Below, piece by piece: positions 26,773-35,505 of a stretch of 64,000 nucleotides of DNA. Made by a program: the position numbers and the translations under genes. The stretch is from Aeromonas tecta (GTDB lineage Bacteria > Pseudomonadota > Gammaproteobacteria > Enterobacterales > Aeromonadaceae), in the NCBI RefSeq assembly GCF_000820185.1, contig NZ_CDCA01000028.1, positions 248,001 through 312,000 of the forward strand, written 5' to 3'. The first letter of the stretch is position 1. Each line of letters begins with the position of its first letter. Under the pieces are notes generated by a model, which had not been told where the DNA came from, did no database searches, and was given only the letters and a program-made list of their open reading frames with translations.

Positions 26773-27852
26773 ATGTCTAAGAAAATTTTCGACTTCGTAA
26801 AACCCGGCGTAATCACTGGTGATGACGTTCAAAAAGTGTTCGCCATCGCCAAGGAAAACGGCTTCGCTCTGCCAGCCGTCAACTGCGTCGGTACCGACTC
26901 CGTCAACGCCGTACTGGAAGCTGCCGCCAAGGTGAAGGCTCCGGTCATCGTTCAGTTCTCCAACGGTGGTGCCGTGTTCACCGCCGGTAAGGGCCTGAAG
27001 CTGGAAGGTCAGCAAGCCGCCATCCTGGGTGCCATCTCCGGTGCCAAGCATGTGCATGCCGTTGCTGCCGCTTACGGGGTTCCGGTGATCCTGCACACCG
27101 ACCACGCTGCCAAGAAGCTGCTGCCGTGGATCGACGGTCTGCTGGACGCGGGCGAGCAGCACTTCGCCGAAACCGGCAAGCCGCTGTTCTCCTCCCACAT
27201 GCTGGACTTGTCCGAAGAGCCGCTGGAAGAGAACATCGACATCTGCTGTGAGTACCTGACTCGCATGGCCAAGATGAACATGACCCTGGAACTGGAACTG
27301 GGTTGCACCGGTGGCGAAGAAGACGGTGTGGACAACAGCCACATGGATCAATCCGCCCTGTACACCCAGCCGGAAGACGTGGCTTACGCCTACGAGCGTC
27401 TGTCCAAGATCAGCCCGCGTTTCACCATCGCTGCCTCCTTCGGCAACGTGCACGGTGTGTACAAGCCGGGTAACGTCAAGCTGACCCCGTCCATCCTGGA
27501 CGCTTCCCAGAAATACGTTTCCGAGAAGTTCGGTCTGCCGGCCAAGTCCCTGGACTTCGTGTTCCACGGTGGCTCAGGCTCCACTCTGGAAGAGATCCGC
27601 GAGTCCATCTCCTACGGCGTCGTGAAGATGAACATCGACACCGACACCCAGTGGGCGACCTGGGAAGGTCTGTTGCACTTCTACAAGACCAACGAAGCTT
27701 ACCTGCAGGGCCAGCTGGGCAACCCGGAAGGCGCTGACAAGCCGAACAAGAAGTTCTACGATCCGCGCGTATGGCTGCGTGCCGGTCAGACTTCCATGAT
27801 CGCTCGTCTGGAGAAAGCCTTCTCCGACCTGAACGCCATCAACGTACTGTAA
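26773..27852 (+). CDS. fbaA: Fructose-bisphosphate aldolase, class II
   Basis: A 359-residue zinc aldolase that cleaves fructose 1,6-bisphosphate in glycolysis. The family signatures are present: ILHTDHAAKKLLPW, with zinc histidines, at about residues 107-120, and the acidic LELELGCTGGEEDGVDN region. The C-terminal VFHGGSGS phosphate loop is intact. The sequence is nearly superimposable on E. coli FbaA. Codon bias is very strong. It ends the epd-pgk-fbaA cluster, with a canonical terminator just downstream. Confidence 0.97.
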   Translation: MSKKIFDFVKPGVITGDDVQKVFAIAKENGFALPAVNCVGTDSVNAVLEAAAKVKAPVIVQFSNGGAVFTAGKGLKLEGQQAAILGAISGAKHVHAVAAAYGVPVILHTDHAAKKLLPWIDGLLDAGEQHFAETGKPLFSSHMLDLSEEPLEENIDICCEYLTRMAKMNMTLELELGCTGGEEDGVDNSHMDQSALYTQPEDVAYAYERLSKISPRFTIAASFGNVHGVYKPGNVKLTPSILDASQKYVSEKFGLPAKSLDFVFHGGSGSTLEEIRESISYGVVKMNIDTDTQWATWEGLLHFYKTNEAYLQGQLGNPEGADKPNKKFYDPRVWLRAGQTSMIARLEKAFSDLNAINVL

Positions 27853-27870
27853 TTCGTACCTTGATTGCAT

Positions 27871-27898
27871 AAAAAGGCGCCCTACGGGGCGCCTTTTT
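27871..27898 (+). terminator. Terminator of the epd-pgk-fbaA cluster
   Basis: AAAAAGGCGCC/GGCGCCUUUUU: a symmetrical stem with flanking A and U runs, able to work in both directions. Confidence 0.92.
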
Positions 27899-27946
27899 CA
27901 TTGTGGTCGCGCTGCCCAGCCGGAATCCGGGTGGCTGGCGATAATG

Positions 27947-27969
27947 AGGTGTCCTTTGGGGCACCTTTT
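27947..27969 (+). terminator. Second terminator-like hairpin downstream of fbaA
   Basis: AGGUG...CACCU stem with inner CC/GG pairing and a UUUUGCAUUU tail, 75 bp after the main terminator. It may insulate the oxidoreductase gene from strong fbaA transcription. Confidence 0.5.
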
Positions 27970-28076
27970 GCATTTATGTGATCCCGGCAGGCTGGATAGT
28001 CGCCCATGGGCTGGGTATTATCGATGAAGAAACGTTTAATTTAGTAAACAAATGCGACCAAGGCAGGATGCTGAGT

Positions 28077-29381
28077 ATGCAGACAGGAAGACAGCACGGA
28101 CATCAGGAGCACGTCACCTCCTACTATGCGGCGACCCGCAACGATCATCAGCAGTGGCCCGAGCTCAGCGGTGAGCTGGACGCCGACGTCTGCATCATCG
28201 GTGGCGGCTTCACCGGCCTCAACACCGCCATCAACCTGGCAGAGGCGGGCTACAAGGTGGCCCTGCTGGAGGCGAACCGCATCGGCTGGGGGGCATCCGG
28301 TCGCAACGGCGGCCAGCTCATCCGTGGCATTGGCCACGACACCAGCCAGTTTGCCCGCTGGATCGGCGAGCAGGGAGTGCGCGAGCTGGATCTAATGGGA
28401 CTGGAGGCCGTCGAACTGGTGCGCCAGCGCATCGAGCGTTTCAACATCGACTGCGATCTGCGCTGGGGTTATTGCGATCTCGCCACCAAGCAGCGCCACC
28501 TGGCGGGGTTTGAGGAGGAGATGGTGCACCTGGCCAACCTGGGTTACCGGCATGAGACCAGGCTGGTATCCAGGGCCGACATGGGCTCGATCGTGGGCTC
28601 GGATCGCTATATCGGCGGCATGACCGACATGGGATCCGGCCACCTGCATCCCCTCAATCTGGCACTCGGCGAGGCGCGCGCCGCCGCGAGCCTCGGCGTC
28701 TCCCTGTTCGAGCACTCCAGGGCTCTCCACATCGACTATGGCGAGCGGGTGCAGGTCACCACGGCCCATGGCCGGGTCAGCGCAAATTACCTGGTGATCG
28801 GCTGCAACGCCTATCTCAACGATCTCAATCCCGAGCTGGGTGGGCGAGTGCTGCCGGCCGGCTCCTATATCCTCGCCACTGAGGTGCTGGAGAAGCGGCT
28901 GCGCCAGCGCCTGTTGCCCCAAAATATGGCGGTGTGCGATCAGAACGTGGCGCTCGACTACTACCGGTTATCCGCCGATGGCCGGCTGTTGTTTGGCGGG
29001 GCCTGCAACTATTCGGGCCGGGATCCCAAAGACATCAAGGCCTTCATGCTGCCCAAGTTGCTGCGGGTCTTCCCGGAGATCGCGGGCACCGCCATCGAAT
29101 TCCAGTGGGGTGGCATGATAGGCATCGGTGCGAACCGCCTGCCGCAGATCGGTCGTCTCAAACAATATCCCAACGTCTTCTATGCCCAGGCCTACTCGGG
29201 CCACGGCCTCAACGCCACCCACATGGCGGCCAAGCTGGTGGCTGAGGCGATCAAGGGGGAGAGTCGGGGCTTCGATCTGTTCAGTAGCGTGCCTCATATG
29301 ACCTTCCCGGGCGGGCCCTCCCTGCGCTCACCCCTGCTGGCGCTGGGGATGCTGTGGCACAGGATGAAGGATCTGCTGTGA
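28077..29381 (+). CDS. FAD-dependent amine/amino-acid oxidoreductase (PuuB-like)
   Basis: A 434-residue DAO-family flavoprotein. The dinucleotide motif is IIGGGFTGLNTAINLAEAG (about residues 41-59), followed by the GASGRNGGQL motif. It resembles E. coli PuuB, gamma-glutamylputrescine oxidase, along its length, including HPLNLA and QGYSGHG-like segments (here QAYSGHGLNATH). No other putrescine-pathway gene is adjacent, so substrate remains open. The start at 28077 has AGGA eight bases upstream; 28068 is the main alternative, and the frame is open to 27978. It is preceded by two terminators, so it must have its own promoter. Confidence 0.85.
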   Translation: MQTGRQHGHQEHVTSYYAATRNDHQQWPELSGELDADVCIIGGGFTGLNTAINLAEAGYKVALLEANRIGWGASGRNGGQLIRGIGHDTSQFARWIGEQGVRELDLMGLEAVELVRQRIERFNIDCDLRWGYCDLATKQRHLAGFEEEMVHLANLGYRHETRLVSRADMGSIVGSDRYIGGMTDMGSGHLHPLNLALGEARAAASLGVSLFEHSRALHIDYGERVQVTTAHGRVSANYLVIGCNAYLNDLNPELGGRVLPAGSYILATEVLEKRLRQRLLPQNMAVCDQNVALDYYRLSADGRLLFGGACNYSGRDPKDIKAFMLPKLLRVFPEIAGTAIEFQWGGMIGIGANRLPQIGRLKQYPNVFYAQAYSGHGLNATHMAAKLVAEAIKGESRGFDLFSSVPHMTFPGGPSLRSPLLALGMLWHRMKDLL

Positions 29382-29440
29382 GGAGATGATCGGCGCCGAG
29401 GAGGCGCCGGGTTAAATCAGCAAGATAAAGCGGGGGGCTG

Positions 29441-29884
29441 TCAGGAGGCGGGAGTGTTCGGTACTGGTGTCTGGCCGGGCTCGGCCAGGCGCCAGCCCTG
29501 CTCCGTCTTCATCATCCAGATGCTGGCTTCTTGCGGCAGAATTTGACCTTCATCGAACTCGCCGTATTTTCGCTCCAGCTCCATCAGACCCATCTCCTGT
29601 TGAAAGGGGCCGACTCTGTCGTAGATCAGATCCTCATCGTGCAGGATCTGCAACTGCTCCAGCCCCTGCTTGAAGTGCAGCTGATAGCCCACCTTGATCA
29701 GATAGACGCCTTCCATCCGCTCTTCCTTGCCAATGACGGTGAAGTCACTGATATCAAACAGATTGGGATCGGTCTCTGCCTGCAGCTTGGCGACGACCTG
29801 GCGCTGAACTGTCTCTTCATCTGGACCTGCATTACAACCATAGAGCCAGAGGGCCAGCAGGGGGATGAACCACTTTTTCATCAA
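29441..29884 (-). CDS. Small lipoprotein of unknown function
   Basis: A 147-residue predicted lipoprotein: MMKKW, hydrophobic core, then lipobox LYGC (Cys17). The mature part is mostly hydrophilic with mixed alpha/beta character, and I recognise no domain. A GGAG lies five bases before the first ATG (29884) and eight before the second (29881), so either may be used. The residues after Cys (NAG) do not form the Asp+2 inner-membrane retention signal, so outer-membrane sorting is the default guess. It ends close to the PuuB-like gene, tail to tail, with a GC-rich hairpin (29391-29409) between them. Confidence 0.75.
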   Translation of the reverse strand: MMKKWFIPLLALWLYGCNAGPDEETVQRQVVAKLQAETDPNLFDISDFTVIGKEERMEGVYLIKVGYQLHFKQGLEQLQILHDEDLIYDRVGPFQQEMGLMELERKYGEFDEGQILPQEASIWMMKTEQGWRLAEPGQTPVPNTPAS

Positions 29885-29980
29885 AACTCCGGACGAACGA
29901 GACGGGAAAGGGCAAATTCTGCCACGCCGTCTCGCAGATACAAGGGATAGCCAGAAAAATCAGCGGCGTATGGGCGCAGA

Positions 29981-30000
29981 CTCGGGGCACTTGCCCCGAG
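29981..30000 (-). terminator. GC-rich hairpin after dsbD
   Basis: CTCGGGGCA/TGCCCCGAG nine-base-pair stem with a two-base gap, just beyond the dsbD stop on the minus strand. No U-run follows directly, so its activity is uncertain. Confidence 0.4.
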
Positions 30001-30007
30001 CCTGGCC

Positions 30008-31792
30008 TCAGCGCAGCTTGTCGAGTTGACCGAGGAACTCGGTGGGGCCCATAAAACCAGTCACCCGTTGGCCGCTCACTTCATTGCCGGCGCTATCGAA
30101 GAAGATCAGGGTCGGCAGCCCCAGTACGTTGAGGCCGTTAAGCAGCTCGACGTCGGCATCGTCATTGGCGGTGACATCCGCTTGCAGCAGCATCATGTCG
30201 GCGAAGCGCGCCCGCACCGCCGGGTCACTGAAGGTCTTGTGCTCGAACTCCTTGCAGGCCACGCACCAGTCGGCATAGAGATCCAGCAGCACCGGCTTGC
30301 CGCGGGCGGCGGCGAGCTGGCTCTTGAGATCATCCAGGGTCTTGATGCGGATAAACTGCGGTGCCTCGCGCTGGGTGCTGGCGACGGCGCGCGGGTCTGG
30401 CAGCAACAGATCCTTGGCTACCAGCACGGTGCCCATCATCGCCAGCAGCAGGGCGAAGCCGCACAGGCTCTTGCCCACCGAATGGGGCCTGTGCTGGTTG
30501 TGGTGATAGAGATAGGCACAGAGCGCCAGCCCCCAGACCAGCCAGGCCAGGGTAGTGATCTCTTCGCTCCACAGGCGGGAGAGCAGCAGCAGAGGCACCG
30601 CCAGCAGCGCGAAGCCAAACAGCTGCTTGATCACATCCATCCAGGCGCCGGCTCTGGGCAGCAGCTTGCCCCCCGAGGTACCGAGCAGCAGCAGTGGCAG
30701 TCCCATACCCAAGGAGAGCGCATAGAGGGCTGCGCCGCCGAGCCAGAGATCGCCGCTCTGGGCCACGTAGATGAGGGCGCCCGACAGCGGCGCCGTGGTG
30801 CAGGGGGAGCAGACCAGGCCGGAGACCATGCCCATGATGCCGACGCCCACCACAGAGCCGCCCTGCTGACGATTGGAGAGGCCGGAGAGCCGGGTCTGCA
30901 GGCTGCTCGGCAGTTGCAGGCTATAGAGCCCGAACATGGAGAGCGCCAGCAGCACGAACATCACCGACAGGCCGATCAGCACATAGGGGTGTTGCAGCGC
31001 GGCCTGGAATTTCAAGCCGGCCGAGGCAACCACCAGCCCGAGCAGGGTGTAGGTGATGGCCATGCCCTGTACGTAGACGAAGGAGAGCAGGAAGGCGCGA
31101 CGGGTGGAGAGGCGCTGACCTGCGCCGGCGATGATGCCGGTCAGGATGGGGTACATGGGGAAGACACAGGGGGTGAAGGCGAGCCCCAGCCCCAGCGCGA
31201 AGAAGGCGGCGAGGCTGAGCCAGAAGCCCTGGCTGCCGAGGGCGGCGGCCAGTTGATCCTGCTGGCTGCTGGTGGCGGCGCTGGCCGTCTCGGAGCGAGT
31301 CGCCGCTCCCACCTCGCCGACAGACGATGTGGCCGCAAGGGGCTGCACCTCGACGCGCTGATCGGTGGGTGGATAGCACAGCCCCTCGGTGCAGCCCTGA
31401 TAGCTGACAGTGAGGCTGGCCGCCTTGCCTGCCTCGGTCAGGGTGAGGGGGATCTCGACCTGCTGGTAATAGACCTGGGTCTTGCCGAAGAAGTCATCTT
31501 CGTGCGCGGCGCCGGCGGGCAACTCGGGGGTCTGGAAGGCGAGGTTCTCCCCCTTGAAGCTGAAGCGATGGCGATAGAGGTAGTAGCCATCGGCGATCTG
31601 CAAGGTCAGCAGCAGCTTGTCTCCCTGCTGCTCGCTCTGAAGACGGAAGGCTTCATCGACTTTCAGAAACTGGGGCTGTGCACGGGTCTCGATGCCGAGG
31701 CTGCTGAGCAGGTCCTGGCCGCTGGCCTGCGCGGGGGAGGCCAGCAGGGCCAGCAGGATGAGCAGAGAAGAGATCAAGGGGCGCAACATCAT
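30008..31792 (-). CDS. dsbD: Thiol:disulfide interchange protein DsbD
   Basis: A 594-residue DsbD that carries electrons from cytoplasmic thioredoxin to periplasmic DsbC/DsbG and cytochrome c maturation. The signal peptide ends at AQA-SG. The alpha domain has redox pair C134/C139 (CTEGLC). The eight-helix beta domain has C209 (FTPCVFP) and C331 (CSPCTTAPL). The C-terminal thioredoxin-like gamma domain has C510/C513 (ADWCVACK). The start ATG overlaps the cutA stop by four bases, so cutA-dsbD are coupled, as in many gammaproteobacteria. Confidence 0.96.
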   Translation of the reverse strand: MMLRPLISSLLILLALLASPAQASGQDLLSSLGIETRAQPQFLKVDEAFRLQSEQQGDKLLLTLQIADGYYLYRHRFSFKGENLAFQTPELPAGAAHEDDFFGKTQVYYQQVEIPLTLTEAGKAASLTVSYQGCTEGLCYPPTDQRVEVQPLAATSSVGEVGAATRSETASAATSSQQDQLAAALGSQGFWLSLAAFFALGLGLAFTPCVFPMYPILTGIIAGAGQRLSTRRAFLLSFVYVQGMAITYTLLGLVVASAGLKFQAALQHPYVLIGLSVMFVLLALSMFGLYSLQLPSSLQTRLSGLSNRQQGGSVVGVGIMGMVSGLVCSPCTTAPLSGALIYVAQSGDLWLGGAALYALSLGMGLPLLLLGTSGGKLLPRAGAWMDVIKQLFGFALLAVPLLLLSRLWSEEITTLAWLVWGLALCAYLYHHNQHRPHSVGKSLCGFALLLAMMGTVLVAKDLLLPDPRAVASTQREAPQFIRIKTLDDLKSQLAAARGKPVLLDLYADWCVACKEFEHKTFSDPAVRARFADMMLLQADVTANDDADVELLNGLNVLGLPTLIFFDSAGNEVSGQRVTGFMGPTEFLGQLDKLR

Positions 31793-32106
31793 GAGGTCTC
31801 CTGGGTCAGCCAGTCGAGATAGGGCTGATGGCCCTGGCTGGTCGGCAGTGCCAGGATCTCCGGCACCTCGTAGGGATGATGGTCCAGGATACATTGGCGC
31901 AGCGGCTCGAACAGGCAGGATCTGGATTTGATGATGAGCTGGATCTCGCGACTGCGCTCGATCTGCCCCTGCCAGCGATAGACGGAGGTGAGCCCTGGCA
32001 GTTGATTGATGCAGGCGGCGAGGCGGCGGTTTAGCAGTTGCTCGCAGATGAGGTCGGCACTGGCTTCATCCGGACAGGTGCAGAGCACCAGAATGGCGTC
32101 GGTCAT
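31789..32106 (-). CDS. cutA: Divalent-cation tolerance protein CutA
   Basis: A 105-residue CutA, a small trimeric PII-like protein linked genetically to copper and other divalent-cation tolerance. The sequence runs through the family landmarks RRLAACIN, YRWQGQI and HPYEVPEI. The start at 32106 fits the family's usual length; 30 upstream in-frame residues have no homology or ribosome site. It is the first gene of the cutA-dsbD pair. Confidence 0.93.
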   Translation of the reverse strand: MTDAILVLCTCPDEASADLICEQLLNRRLAACINQLPGLTSVYRWQGQIERSREIQLIIKSRSCLFEPLRQCILDHHPYEVPEILALPTSQGHQPYLDWLTQETS

Positions 32107-32300
32107 GGTGTGGCATGTCTCGTCTGAGGGGGCCGCTCGGCCCTCTGGATCAGCGGTTACTATACCGAGCAAAGGGGCAAATAGCACCCGATGCACGCCC
32201 GGTTATCCGACCTGTAAATAAGTGGTGTAGCCGAGATGGACGCTGTGAAAAGGACAGGGCAAAATGAGCTGGCTTGTTCCCACTCTACGTAAGGAAATGT

Positions 32301-32642
32301 ATGACCCAACAGAATGAGCAGCAGAGAAACCGCATGTTGAGCCTGCTGCGTGAGGGTGAGCGCCGCATGCTGGTGCAACTGGCCGGTCTGCTGCGTACCA
32401 GCGTCGACGAGATCAATGCCGAGCTGGAGAAAGAGGAGTTGTTGTCGGCGTTGGAGCAACCCATCACGGTGGAGTACCTCAACGGCGTGATCCAGCACCA
32501 TCTGTTCGAGCGTCTGCACAAGGGTGACATGCACGCGGCCCAGCGCATGCTGAACCAGTATCAGAGCGATCTCGAGGCCATGCTGAACCAGGAAGCGGCC
32601 CAGGCCGACGCGCCCGCCGAAGAGGTGAAGGCGCAAGCCTGA
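32301..32642 (+). CDS. Small hypothetical protein, helical
   Basis: A 113-residue cytoplasmic protein that I do not recognise. AAGGA six bases upstream sets ATG 32301. Composition is strongly helical and rich in Gln, Glu and Leu. Residues about 24-45 (MLVQLAGLLRTSVDEINAEL) could fold as a helix-turn-helix-like unit, and the Ala/Glu-rich tail looks disordered. There is no signal peptide or membrane segment. Codon use is like the host, so it is probably a native gene. Confidence 0.75.
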   Translation: MTQQNEQQRNRMLSLLREGERRMLVQLAGLLRTSVDEINAELEKEELLSALEQPITVEYLNGVIQHHLFERLHKGDMHAAQRMLNQYQSDLEAMLNQEAAQADAPAEEVKAQA

Positions 32643-32663
32643 GCCCCCTGACGATTCAAACCA

Positions 32664-32692
32664 GCACCATCATGCAGCCTGCATGATGGTGC
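32664..32692. terminator. Perfect 13-bp hairpin between converging genes
   Basis: GCACCATCATGCA/TGCATGATGGTGC with a three-base loop. Neither strand has a U-run. It lies 22 bp after the small hypothetical gene and 25 bp before the end of the PACE gene. Confidence 0.6.
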
Positions 32693-32716
32693 CTCGTCAT
32701 CTCGGATGTTGCTCGA

Positions 32717-33154
32717 TTAGCCAGGTACCCGCTGGGCTGACTGGCTCGGGATGGGGAATACCTTGTCATAGCTCCAGTTGTAGACGAAGGCATAGACCAG
32801 GTAGAACACCACGAAGCCCAGATCCAGCAGCAGCGCCTCCAGCAGGCCAACGTTAAGCCACCAGCACATGGCCGGCAGGGCGACGATCAGCAAGCCCCCC
32901 TCGAAACCAAAGGTATGCAGCACCCGTTGCCACAGCGTCTTGTGGGTATGCCCCTGATAGCGCAGCAGCAGCTTGTCCACGCCGATGTTGTAGACATAGT
33001 TCCAGACGGTGGCGACCACCGAGAAGAACAGAGCCAGCGGCCCCATGTGGTTGAGACCGACGCCGGTGACCCAGCTCGCCAGCGGGGCGGCGATCAGCAG
33101 GCCAATCAGTTCGAAACCAATGGCATGGCGCAGGCGGTCACGGGTATTACGCAT
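32717..33154 (-). CDS. PACE family efflux transporter (DUF2061-type bacterial transmembrane pair)
   Basis: A 145-residue protein with four membrane helices in two tandem pairs (about residues 15-30, 40-58, 80-98, 105-125), the layout of the PACE family whose AceI exports chlorhexidine and diamines. Diagnostic segments are RDRLRHAIGFELIGLLI with the N-terminal acidic residue in helix 1, and WNYVYNIGVD and YNWSYDKVFP at each pair's end. GGGAG precedes the ATG by eight bases. It is divergent from a LysR-type regulator, the usual control arrangement for this family. Confidence 0.9.
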   Translation of the reverse strand: MRNTRDRLRHAIGFELIGLLIAAPLASWVTGVGLNHMGPLALFFSVVATVWNYVYNIGVDKLLLRYQGHTHKTLWQRVLHTFGFEGGLLIVALPAMCWWLNVGLLEALLLDLGFVVFYLVYAFVYNWSYDKVFPIPSQSAQRVPG

Positions 33155-33202
33155 CTTTATGTCTCCCTTATCTCGATTAACAACGGTTGATGGGGGGCAA
33201 TT

Positions 33203-33254
33203 TATCGCGATTTACCGATAGGTTCACGTTGGTATCTATCGCTAAAATAGATAC
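33203..33254. promoter_or_regulatory. Paired LysR-type operator palindromes in the PACE/LysR intergenic region
   Basis: GTATCTAT-N7-ATAGATAC (33232-33254) is a perfect inverted repeat containing the T-N11-A core of LysR-family sites. A second, shorter TATCG-N8-CGATA repeat (33203-33220) lies 11 bp away. Both fall between the divergent start codons. Confidence 0.7.
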
Positions 33255-33298
33255 ATCGCTGGGCCAAACCGCGGCCCGGGCATGACAGGAGCAGGCTG

Positions 33299-34180
33299 AT
33301 GACCCCTTCGCTGGAACAACTCAAGGCGCTACTGGCGACGGCCGAGACCGGATCTTTCTCCGCCGCCGCCCGCAAATTGGGCAAGGCGCAATCCGTGGTG
33401 AGCACCGCCATCGCCAATCTGGAGATCGATCTTGGCCTCGAGCTGTTCGATCGCAGCGGCCGCTACCCGGTGCTGACGGTGGCGGGGGCGCGGATCCAGC
33501 AGGAGGCCAGCGTGCTGCTGGCCCAGAGCGAGCGGCTGCAGGCCATCGCCGGCGAGCTGGCCAGCGGCATAGAGTCGCGGCTCACCCTGGCCATCGATGA
33601 TGATTCCCATCTGCCCTGGCTCGGCGCCCTGCTGGAGGCGTTCGCCACCCGCTACCCGACGGTGGAGCTGGAGCTGCTGTTCCCCCTGATGGAAGACGTG
33701 ACCGATCTGCTCAAGAGCGGACGGGCCCAGCTCGGCATCAGCTATCAGCAGGTGCAACCGGTGCGGGAACTGGTGGCCCGTTCACTGGGGGCCGTCAACA
33801 TGCCGCTGGTGGTCTCGCCGGATCACCCCCTGGCACACAAGACGCCGCTGCGAGAAAGCGATCTGCAAGGCGCCCGACAGCTGATGGTGACGGGCCGCCG
33901 GGAGGGGACGGAGCGCAACCGCTTCCGGCTCTCGCCCCAGGTGTGGTGGGTCGAGGGGGATCTCGGCATTCTGGAGTTGGTGAAACTGGGGTTGGGCTGG
34001 GCGGCAGTGCCCGATTTCCTGCTGCATCGACCGCTGGCGCGGGGGGAAGTGGTGATGTTACAACCGGATTTCATCGCCCAGGCCGAGCTGGCGCTGGAGC
34101 TGCAGTGGCATCGCGCCCGCCCGCTCGGACAGGCGGGGCACTGGCTCAAGGAGGCACTGCTGGCGCGGGTGCCTCGTTAA
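33299..34180 (+). CDS. LysR family transcriptional regulator
   Basis: A 293-residue LysR-type regulator: N-terminal winged HTH (residues about 1-60, LATAETGSFSAAARKLGKAQSVVSTAIANLE) and a periplasmic-binding-like effector domain beyond residue 85. It starts within 145 bp of the divergent PACE pump gene, with two palindromic sites between, so it most likely activates the pump in response to a substrate and represses itself. The effector is unknown. AGGAG lies nine bases before the ATG. Confidence 0.92.
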   Translation: MTPSLEQLKALLATAETGSFSAAARKLGKAQSVVSTAIANLEIDLGLELFDRSGRYPVLTVAGARIQQEASVLLAQSERLQAIAGELASGIESRLTLAIDDDSHLPWLGALLEAFATRYPTVELELLFPLMEDVTDLLKSGRAQLGISYQQVQPVRELVARSLGAVNMPLVVSPDHPLAHKTPLRESDLQGARQLMVTGRREGTERNRFRLSPQVWWVEGDLGILELVKLGLGWAAVPDFLLHRPLARGEVVMLQPDFIAQAELALELQWHRARPLGQAGHWLKEALLARVPR

Positions 34181-34203
34181 ATCAGATCTACCGAGAGGAA
34201 GGG

Positions 34204-35115
34204 TCAGTCGACCAGCGGGTAGGGCAGGGGTTGCAGGCGCAGGCTGGCGGCCTCGTCCTGCTTGAGACGAAACTCGGCGTCGGCCTCGGTGTCTTTGGGC
34301 AACACGGCGGTGAGCCACAGCTGCCCCTCCTGCTGCCAGGCGTTGAGCACCATGCCGCTACGGCGCCAGTTGTCACCGAGCCGGATCTCCAGGGCATCGC
34401 CGCTGGCAACCGGGCCGGTAGCGGTGCCCGCCAGCACGAACAGGGCGCGATTGTTGGCGCCGCGATACTTGGCGCGGGCCACGATCTCCTGGCCCATGTA
34501 GCAACCCTTGGTGAAGCTGATGCCCTCCAGCGCCTGCAGGTTCAGCATCTGGGGGATGTACTCGCCCTGATGCACGGCTTCCAGATGCGGGATGCCGGCC
34601 TTGATGTCCAGCCCCCACCAGAGTGACTCCTGCCCGGCGGGCAAGTCGAGCTCTAGCGGCTGCTCGTTCACCAGCAGCCAACGATCCGCTTCCACCTGCA
34701 CCGCCATGCCGCCTTCGATAAGGGCCGTCCCTTGCACACCAAAGCGAGCAGCAATCCAGGCATCAGTGCCCTGACCCGCCACGCCGACCGCCTGCCCCGG
34801 ATAGTTGTCGATCTCTACCTTGGCGAACACAGCAAACTTCTTGAGCTCGGGCAGCTGACGGACCAATACGGAAGGTTTGGTCAGCAGCAGCAGGCTGTCG
34901 GCCAGACAGAGCAGGCGAAAATCGCTCCACAGCTTGCCCTTGGGATCGCAGTGGCCGCCGAAGGTGCTCTGACCCGGTTGCAGAGCGTTGACGTCGCAGG
35001 TGACCTGGCCTTGCAGATATTTGGCACGATCGAGGCCGCACAAGCGGGTGATGGCGACGTCAGTCAGGGAGAAGAGGGTCGGCTCGGCAGGAAAAACAGG
35101 CGTTGGCAGGCTCAC
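34204..35115 (-). CDS. ygfZ: Folate-binding tRNA-modifying/Fe-S assembly protein YgfZ
   Basis: A 303-residue YgfZ, a tetrahydrofolate-binding protein of the GcvT fold that supports Fe-S enzymes such as MiaB. The signature KGCYMGQE with its conserved Cys is at about residues 229-236, within FTKGCYMGQEIVARAKYRG. The GTG start at 35115 is the only reasonable initiation codon near the family N terminus. It is divergent from sdhE, with about 110 bp between them, the usual ygfZ/sdhE(ygfY) neighbourhood. Confidence 0.93.
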   Translation of the reverse strand: MSLPTPVFPAEPTLFSLTDVAITRLCGLDRAKYLQGQVTCDVNALQPGQSTFGGHCDPKGKLWSDFRLLCLADSLLLLTKPSVLVRQLPELKKFAVFAKVEIDNYPGQAVGVAGQGTDAWIAARFGVQGTALIEGGMAVQVEADRWLLVNEQPLELDLPAGQESLWWGLDIKAGIPHLEAVHQGEYIPQMLNLQALEGISFTKGCYMGQEIVARAKYRGANNRALFVLAGTATGPVASGDALEIRLGDNWRRSGMVLNAWQQEGQLWLTAVLPKDTEADAEFRLKQDEAASLRLQPLPYPLVD

Positions 35116-35228
35116 GATGGTATTCCAGAGACAGAAAGTATGTGACCTGCATGGTAAAGACGTAAGGAATGTTTGTCAGCCGGAAAATCCAGCTGCTACC
35201 ATTCCCGGGTCTTTGTAAGGAGAGTTCC

Positions 35229-35498
35229 ATGTTGAGCCCAATTGAAAAGTCCCGCCTGAAATGGGCCTGCCGCCGCGGCATGCTCGAGCTGGATGTGATC
35301 TTTATGCCTTTTCTTGAACATGAATTCGATGCTCTGGATGAGGAGCAGCAACAGACCTTCATCCGCCTGCTCGAAAGCGATGATCCGGATCTGTTCAAAT
35401 GGTGCATGGGCCACGGCGTGCCGCAAGATCCTGCCTTCGCCGCCATGATCCCGCTGATCCTGGAGCGCAACCAGGCCCGTCACGACCAACTGCGCTGA
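35229..35498 (+). CDS. sdhE: FAD assembly factor SdhE
   Basis: An 89-residue SdhE (YgfY/CptB) that promotes covalent FAD attachment to succinate dehydrogenase and fumarate reductase. The RGxxE motif is RRGMLELD at about residues 15-22, and the five-helix length matches. AAGGAG seven bases upstream fixes ATG 35229. It is followed after seven bases by ygfX, the standard pair. nadB, another flavoenzyme related to SdhA, lies just beyond. Confidence 0.95.
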   Translation: MLSPIEKSRLKWACRRGMLELDVIFMPFLEHEFDALDEEQQQTFIRLLESDDPDLFKWCMGHGVPQDPAFAAMIPLILERNQARHDQLR

Positions 35499-35505
35499 TC
35501 CCCCG

